From: Bacteroidales bacterium
GTDB taxonomy: Bacteria; Bacteroidota; Bacteroidia; Bacteroidales; PWNQ01
Direction of reading: 5' to 3'
DNA length: 39,479 nucleotides
Assembly: GCA_021738505.1 (NCBI GenBank)
Contig: JAIPBW010000026.1
Coordinates: 1 to 39,479, forward strand
Below the pieces are notes generated by a model. That model did no database searches. It saw only the letters and a list, made by a program, of their open reading frames with translations, and was not told the origin of the DNA. This document shows, in pieces, positions 34,973 through 39,479 of the stretch. The first letter of the stretch is position 1; each line of letters begins with the position of its first letter. Position numbers and translations under genes: made by a program.

Positions 34973-35728
34973 TCAGGATGAAGTCTCTTCCGTAAAAACG
35001 AAATTAAACCGCTTTACATTAAAATCTGCATAGCATTCGGATTCCCCGTCAATCACCCAGTGTGCCTTTATGCGCCCCGGGATCATCATGTTTTCTGTTT
35101 TTTGATAATTATGAAAAGTACCTTCCCATTTTTCAAGTTTTTCCCCTTTATACCGTTCCGTTTCTATTTTTGCAACAGCCCCGTTTGCCTGAAAGTGCAC
35201 AATATAATAACAATAAAAATGTAAGTAACTCATCTCCAATTTAGCTGTATACTCATCAATCGGTTGCCAGGAAATATATTTACCGGGCAATAAATTTGTG
35301 GGCATCCAAAATGACTCTCCCAACCATCGCAAGAGTTCGGCATGGTTTATTTTGTCTCCTTTAAATCGAATAATAGGTATAATTGAAAACAAATAAATTT
35401 TCAACTCACCAGAAGCATTAACAAAACTATCAACAGCAGTAAACTTCTTAGTCTTTCCTATCCAGACAAAACCGGGTTTGTTGCAGGTAAAATACTGTTT
35501 TCCTTTAATTTTTTCAAATGGTTTATCCAGGCTGGTTCTAAAAAAGCCCTCTTGTTCAAGATCAAGAGAAGAAATTACAGGTTGTCCTTCTTGCAAAGCA
35601 AATTGAAAATAACGCTGAACTATTTTAGGTAACTCAGTCAACTTTTCATGAGAAAAATGTGTCTGCTGAAGAGACTGTTGATTTTCATACAACTTTTTTA
35701 CCTTTTTGTTTCCGGCAAATTGTAACAT
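34973..35728 (-). CDS. DUF6544/DUF6920-like protein of unknown function
   Basis: This 251-residue protein has an N-terminal segment LPKIVQRYFQFAL (about 34-46), followed by a beta-rich domain with a QEGFFRTS strand (about 58-66), GFVWIGKTKKF and a C-terminal region ending VKRFNFVF. I recognise this pattern from an uncharacterised Bacteroidota and proteobacterial family (DUF6544, formerly DUF6920), but cannot verify it here. No signal peptide is obvious. The gene is convergent with the Omp85-family gene, 26 bases apart, and divergent from the Reelin-like T9SS gene. The start is the ATG at 35728; no better start is visible upstream. Confidence 0.65.
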   Translation of the reverse strand: MLQFAGNKKVKKLYENQQSLQQTHFSHEKLTELPKIVQRYFQFALQEGQPVISSLDLEQEGFFRTSLDKPFEKIKGKQYFTCNKPGFVWIGKTKKFTAVDSFVNASGELKIYLFSIIPIIRFKGDKINHAELLRWLGESFWMPTNLLPGKYISWQPIDEYTAKLEMSYLHFYCYYIVHFQANGAVAKIETERYKGEKLEKWEGTFHNYQKTENMMIPGRIKAHWVIDGESECYADFNVKRFNFVFTEETSS

Positions 35729-35819
35729 TTAAGATATCTTTTATTTACATCGAATACCATTAATAAATTTAGTCAAAACAAATACAAGTTTGTAAACTGC
35801 AATAATATGGAACTTTTAG

Positions 35820-35827
35820 TACATTTG
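35820..35827 (+). promoter_or_regulatory. -7 element of the third Reelin-like gene
   Basis: TACATTTG matches TAnnTTTG and lies 55 bases before the ATG at 35883. The following TTGTTAT...ATAACAA dyad spans 24 bases, not the 18 of the Rex-like sites, so I treat it separately. Confidence 0.35.
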
Positions 35828-35882
35828 TTATAGGTTTTCCAATAACAAAATTGAAATCATAAAACCCAAAAACACATAAATC

Positions 35883-37307
35883 ATGAATAAAAAATTACGC
35901 TTCCCTTTTAATAACCGTTCATTAGCTTTATTTCTAATCTTTCCGGCCTTATTTTTCTTCAACACAACTACAGCCAGGGCACAATGTGATATAACAGCTT
36001 CTGCTTCCGCAAATGTAGTTTGTTCGGGAGATACTGTAAGCTTATCAGCAGACGGGGTTTGTTATGATCTATTAGCAGTGAGCACTTTTAATAATGGAAC
36101 CATCGGAACAGGATGGTCTTCTTCAGAAGCTAATCCGGTATTTACAAATCCCTGTGGCCCCGGACCAAACGGTGCACATCTTTGGGTCGGAACAACAAAT
36201 TCTCAAGTTCGGACACTTGTTTCTGTGGATTATGATGTTTCCATTGGAAATTGCACTATAAACTGGTGGATGCGATATGGTAAAGTTTTATTACAAGGAG
36301 ATTGCGAAGACCCTGATGAACCTTATGAAGGCGTACATCTGCAATATTCAACAAATAATGGTACCACATGGACAGATTTTCCCGGCCCGGATAAGGACCC
36401 GGTAGGCCCGAATGACACAGTCCCGCCATTCAACACAGATACTGCAGGGACAGGGGGTTACTGGGAACCCGATGGAGTTCCACCTAATCCACCAACACAA
36501 TCAGTATATTACTGGCATGAATATGAAAGCGATGTGCCTGCTGTTGCTTCAACAAGCAGCACACGTTTTCGCTGGGCTCAATTATCCACTTCCGCTCAAG
36601 GTTATGACGCTTGGGGAATCGATGAAGTTGAGATCAAATGCTTCACTGATAGCAATTTAGTCGTAAACTGGGATCATGGTCCTACACAATTAAGCCCTCC
36701 CTCGGTTACTTTGCCTTCTCAAGGGACAACACCTTACGATACTTGCTTTATAGTTACGGTTTCCGATTCAATTAACAGTGCTACAGACTCAGTTTGTATT
36801 ACCGTAAACCCCAACCCGGATGCAAGTTTACCAGACACAATCCTTACTGGTAACGACACGTTGGTGTTAGATCCCGGTAGCGGATATGACACTTATTTTT
36901 GGAATACAGGCAGCTACAAACAAATACTCAAACTCTACGGCAGTCAAATGAGTACAGGCACCTATAACTATTGGGTAGAAGTAACTAACGCACACGGCTG
37001 CCCGGATACCGCCTATAGCACGATAGAATATTCAAGTGTCGGTATTCATAATCATAATTCAGGCAAATGGAATGTCTATCCTAACCCTACGAAAGATATC
37101 ATTACAATTGAATTATCCAATGTGATTCAAAACAGCAGTGCGGAATTCCGTCTTTTGAGTTCTGATGGCGCTCTTATCCGGCGTTATGAATGGCCTGAAC
37201 AAGCCAAAGAACACCAGATAAACTTATCCGGGCTAAGCAAAGGTATTTACTGGCTGGAACTTGAATTAGAAAACAAAACGCTTAAAAAGAAACTAATAAA
37301 GAGATAG
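35883..37307 (+). CDS. Reelin-like domain protein with T9SS type A sorting domain
   Basis: This 474-residue protein shares its N-terminal 310 residues with the two products at 12298-14232 and 15087-17027: signal peptide to about ARAQ, the jelly-roll segment NNGTIGTGWSSSEANPVFTN, CEDPDEPYEGVHLQYS, the WGIDEVEIKC end and the DSINSATDSVCITV linker. It then lacks the PKD domains and the type B domain. Instead it has a short beta domain (about 315-380) and a type A sorting domain (KWNVYPNPTKDIITIELS ... GIYWLELEL ... KKKLIKR). It should thus be recognised by the same T9SS machine but with a different sorting class. It appears monocistronic and is not next to a copy of the small secreted protein gene. 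Confidence 0.88.
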   Translation: MNKKLRFPFNNRSLALFLIFPALFFFNTTTARAQCDITASASANVVCSGDTVSLSADGVCYDLLAVSTFNNGTIGTGWSSSEANPVFTNPCGPGPNGAHLWVGTTNSQVRTLVSVDYDVSIGNCTINWWMRYGKVLLQGDCEDPDEPYEGVHLQYSTNNGTTWTDFPGPDKDPVGPNDTVPPFNTDTAGTGGYWEPDGVPPNPPTQSVYYWHEYESDVPAVASTSSTRFRWAQLSTSAQGYDAWGIDEVEIKCFTDSNLVVNWDHGPTQLSPPSVTLPSQGTTPYDTCFIVTVSDSINSATDSVCITVNPNPDASLPDTILTGNDTLVLDPGSGYDTYFWNTGSYKQILKLYGSQMSTGTYNYWVEVTNAHGCPDTAYSTIEYSSVGIHNHNSGKWNVYPNPTKDIITIELSNVIQNSSAEFRLLSSDGALIRRYEWPEQAKEHQINLSGLSKGIYWLELELENKTLKKKLIKR

Positions 37308-37333
37308 CGCGAACACTGGTTTAAAGTTTTCTG

Positions 37334-38584
37334 TTATTGCTTGTTTTTTACGGCTTTCACATCCAAAGCATCCCGCAAGCCGTTTCCGACAAGCATAAAA
37401 GCCAGAACCATCAACATAATGGCAATGCCGGGCAAAATGGCAAGATATGCCGAGTCTAGAATAATATAGGCATAATGCTCTTTAATCATGGTTCCCCAGG
37501 AAGGCATGGGAGGTTGCACTCCTATGCCCAGAAAACTCAGGCCGGCTTCAATAAGTATAGCTGAAGCAAAATTAGCAGCAGAGATTACGATTACTGCCCC
37601 CATAACATTAGGAAGGATATGGCGGATAATAATCCGTGAATTCCGAAAACCTAAGGCCTTTCCGGCTTCTACAAACTCTTGTTCGCGCATACTGATGACC
37701 TGCCCGCGAACAACACGGGCTACTTCCACCCACATCGTCATGCCTACGGCAACAAAAATCTGCCAGAAACCTTTACCAAGTGCAAAGGTGATTGCTATCA
37801 CCAACAATAAAGTAGGTATAGACCAGACGACATTAATAAACCAAACAATTAAATCATCGATCCATCCGCGGAAAAATCCGGCAACAGCGCCCAGAGTAAT
37901 TCCAATCATTAAAGAAATAAAAACGGAAATAAACCCTACGGATAAGCTTACCCGTGTTCCGATCAACAACCGACTTAACAAATCTCTGCCAAAGCGATCC
38001 GTACCTAAAAGATACTTTTTATGTTCGATGTGCTCCTTCTTAATTGTATTTTTCAGATCGCTCAAACGAATCGTTTGCTTTTTACCGTCAATTGTCGTAA
38101 ACGTTACCCTGTCATTATCGACCTGTATCTTTTTGTCCTTATCTACAGGATACACAATATCAACAAAATCGTACGACTCCACAATTCCGTTATTGGGCTT
38201 ATCACCTGTATACAGTTCAATATTCAGTTTGTCTTTTTGAAAATCCGAGTTGTAAAAAGGTATCTGTTTGTGAAGTCTTTCTTTGCCCCAAACCATAGTT
38301 TTCAGAAAACCACCCTGTTCAATATTCCGGTTTTTTCTGATTTTTAGCATGTCCACCTCAAACCCGGGGGACGCTGCCGAAAGTTCCAAGTGTTGATCAT
38401 TGGCAAAATGAGTCTTATCCGGAGTAAGTAAATACCCTAACACAGCCACCAACACACCAAGTATAATAAAACTAAAGGCTGACATCGCAAGACCATTGCG
38501 TTTAAATTTTTGCCAGGCAATCTGGCCAAGCGAGCCGGAATAATCAATTGGCCTTCGAATAAATAATTTTCTGATAAACTGCAT
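37334..38584 (-). CDS. ABC transporter permease, oligopeptide/nickel (OppC/DppC) family
   Basis: This 416-residue protein has a first transmembrane helix (about 35-52), a large periplasmic insert (about 55-195) and then the OppC core: GTDRFGRDLLSRLL (about 195-208), five more helices and the EAA loop GKALGFRNSRIIIRHILPN (about 308-326), ending AFMLVGNGLRDALD. It forms a channel with an OppB-type partner and takes energy from OppD/OppF ATPases. None of these partners is adjacent, which is common for Bacteroidota opp genes. The large insert appears typical of the phylum's OppC proteins. It is an import system for peptides by family, substrate unproven. Confidence 0.9.
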   Translation of the reverse strand: MQFIRKLFIRRPIDYSGSLGQIAWQKFKRNGLAMSAFSFIILGVLVAVLGYLLTPDKTHFANDQHLELSAASPGFEVDMLKIRKNRNIEQGGFLKTMVWGKERLHKQIPFYNSDFQKDKLNIELYTGDKPNNGIVESYDFVDIVYPVDKDKKIQVDNDRVTFTTIDGKKQTIRLSDLKNTIKKEHIEHKKYLLGTDRFGRDLLSRLLIGTRVSLSVGFISVFISLMIGITLGAVAGFFRGWIDDLIVWFINVVWSIPTLLLVIAITFALGKGFWQIFVAVGMTMWVEVARVVRGQVISMREQEFVEAGKALGFRNSRIIIRHILPNVMGAVIVISAANFASAILIEAGLSFLGIGVQPPMPSWGTMIKEHYAYIILDSAYLAILPGIAIMLMVLAFMLVGNGLRDALDVKAVKNKQ

Positions 38585-38807
38585 TAGCTTAATTTTGCAA
38601 GGCCAAAGGTAGAAAAATTCATTTTAAAGCCGCATTACTCCCAATTTTTTTGATCAGACTCATCCTCTTCACAAAAACACCTGATAGTCAAACCGAAACA
38701 TGTTTTTTTTGAAAATTAGCTCTTTCCTCTGAAAATCAAAATAATGAATGGAGACAATTACCTATGGATTATCTTAAGGCTACACACTTTATCAAATTCA
38801 AAAAAAA

Positions 38808-38815
38808 TATCTTTG
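38808..38815 (+). promoter_or_regulatory. -7 element of the cupin gene
   Basis: TATCTTTG matches TAnnTTTG and lies 17 bases before the ATG at 38833, giving a very short leader. No clear TTTG lies 19-21 bases upstream. Confidence 0.45.
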
Positions 38816-38832
38816 CAAAAAGGCATTAAATT

Positions 38833-39300
38833 ATGATAACTATAAATGATAACTTCTTAGACCAACTAAATGCAAAAGCCAAAGCTTCCAGCCGTCTGAG
38901 AAGCACATTTAATTTTCACAAGGAAGCCAATGACCCAATGCACCGCATGCTCAATGCCATGGAGCCGGGAACCTATGTTCCACCCCACAAACATGAAAAC
39001 CCGGACAAGCGTGAAGCATTTTGGGTATTGAGAGGCAAAATTGCTTTATTCACTTTTTATGACGACGGAACGGTTAAAAGCGCCACAATTCTCGGGCCTG
39101 AAACGGGGAACTATGGTATCGAATTGCCTCCCAAAACCTGGCACAACTTAATTTGCATTGAAAAAAACTCTGTTGCTTATGAAGTAAAAGACGGCCCCTG
39201 GGATCCGGATAACGATAAAATCTTTGCTCCCTGGGCTCCAAAGGAAAGTGATAAAGAAGCCGAAAAATATATGGAGCAATTGATTGCGCAATTGCAATAG
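38833..39300 (+). CDS. WbuC-family cupin-fold protein
   Basis: This 155-residue protein has the compact cupin fold of the WbuC family: HRMLNAMEPGTYVPPHKHENPDKREAFWVLRG (about 37-68), with metal-ligand-like His in PPHKH and a Glu in REAFWV, and LPPKTWHNL (about 98-106) with another His. Related genes lie in O-antigen clusters, where the role of WbuC is not settled, but no polysaccharide genes are seen here. Homologues also occur alone in Bacteroidota. It is transcribed divergently from the OppC-like gene and has its own promoter box. Confidence 0.85.
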   Translation: MITINDNFLDQLNAKAKASSRLRSTFNFHKEANDPMHRMLNAMEPGTYVPPHKHENPDKREAFWVLRGKIALFTFYDDGTVKSATILGPETGNYGIELPPKTWHNLICIEKNSVAYEVKDGPWDPDNDKIFAPWAPKESDKEAEKYMEQLIAQLQ

Positions 39301-39327
39301 ACACTCCGTATTTAATTTAACTCTGCA

Positions 39328-39479
39328 CGAATTAGAGTCCGTCAATAAAGTAAGTGTTTAGTTCATAATGTTCAAGTTCAAAGCCTGCCCCGCATTTATC
39401 GGGGGCTTGCGAAGTATTTAAAACCAAGGAGTCCCGATTGGAACATCGGGATGACTGTTTTAAATACGAGCATAACGCA
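39328..39479 (-). repeat. Interspersed MITE-like repeat, copy 3 (inverted, truncated by window end)
   Basis: Reading the minus strand from the window end, the order is the same as in the copy at 133-317: TGCGTTATGCTCG, a hairpin with the same ATCCCGATGTTCCAATCGGG core, CCCCGATAAATGCGGGGCAG, then CATTATGAACTAAACACTTA and the terminal GACGGACTCTAATT. Only the last part of the element (its left end) is missing. The hairpin arms differ from both other copies (TATTTAAAAC against GTTTTAAATA) but still pair. Confidence 0.82.

Noticed and set aside
35825-35848. TTGTTAT...ATAACAA dyad upstream of the third Reelin-like gene as a fifth Rex site
   Set aside because: The arms are 24 bases end to end instead of 18, which does not fit the Rex dimer spacing.
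37488-38240. 250-codon plus-strand frame opposite the OppC-like gene
   Set aside because: It is the complement of a strongly conserved permease gene, has a low-complexity Thr/Ile/Pro/Lys composition and no start signals.

Overview
The window looks like chromosome of an AT-rich, probably anaerobic or microaerophilic member of the Bacteroidota (Bacteroidia). The signs are type IX secretion (T9SS) sorting domains of both type A and type B, a TonB-dependent receptor with an N-terminal carboxypeptidase-regulatory-like domain, a BatA-type double-membrane-anchor protein, many lipoproteins with short Bacteroidota-style signal peptides, and promoter elements of the TAnnTTTG type. A flavodiiron protein and a trimeric NAD-linked [FeFe]-hydrogenase point to fermentative, oxygen-sensitive metabolism. 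No rRNA, tRNA, CRISPR array, phage or transposase gene was seen.

Layout. 1-6.4 kb: a mobile-looking repeat, a lipoprotein, a TPP-riboswitch-controlled TonB receptor (thiamine uptake by inference), an unknown lipoprotein and the flavodiiron protein. 6.5-20 kb: the topoisomerase IV genes parC and parE on the minus strand, with a BatA-domain protein upstream of parC. Between them lies a tandem duplication of about 2.8 kb on the plus strand: a small secreted protein plus a Reelin-like/PKD protein with a type B sorting domain. The duplication carried along a decayed piece of the parE 3' end. truA follows parE. 20.1-28.05 kb: the hydrogenase locus. First comes hydC-hydB-hydA. A second transcription unit encodes two DRTGG proteins, two GHKL-type ATPases, an iron-sulfur protein with a catalytically altered hydrogenase-like domain, and a PHP-domain phosphoesterase. 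28-39.5 kb: a T9SS-secreted Asp-box beta-propeller protein, an outer-membrane-barrel-like protein with a tiny lipoprotein missed by ordinary length cut-offs, ung overlapping an Omp85-family gene, a DUF6544-like protein, a third Reelin-like protein carrying a type A instead of a type B sorting domain, an OppC-type permease, a WbuC-type cupin, and a third repeat copy running off the end.

The most interesting region is the hydrogenase locus. Both of its promoter regions carry pairs of 18-bp dyads of the form TGTTA-N6-TAACA, which match the known operator form of Rex, the NADH/NAD+-sensing repressor. This would tie the NADH-linked hydrogenase and its unexplained signalling module to one redox regulon. 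A second theme is recent genome plasticity: a repeat family whose internal hairpin stems differ in sequence but keep their pairing, a tandem duplication with a parE relic and patches of near-perfect identity, and sorting-signal exchange on a conserved secreted domain. H-cluster maturases (HydE, HydF, HydG) are not in the window and must lie elsewhere if the hydrogenase is active.
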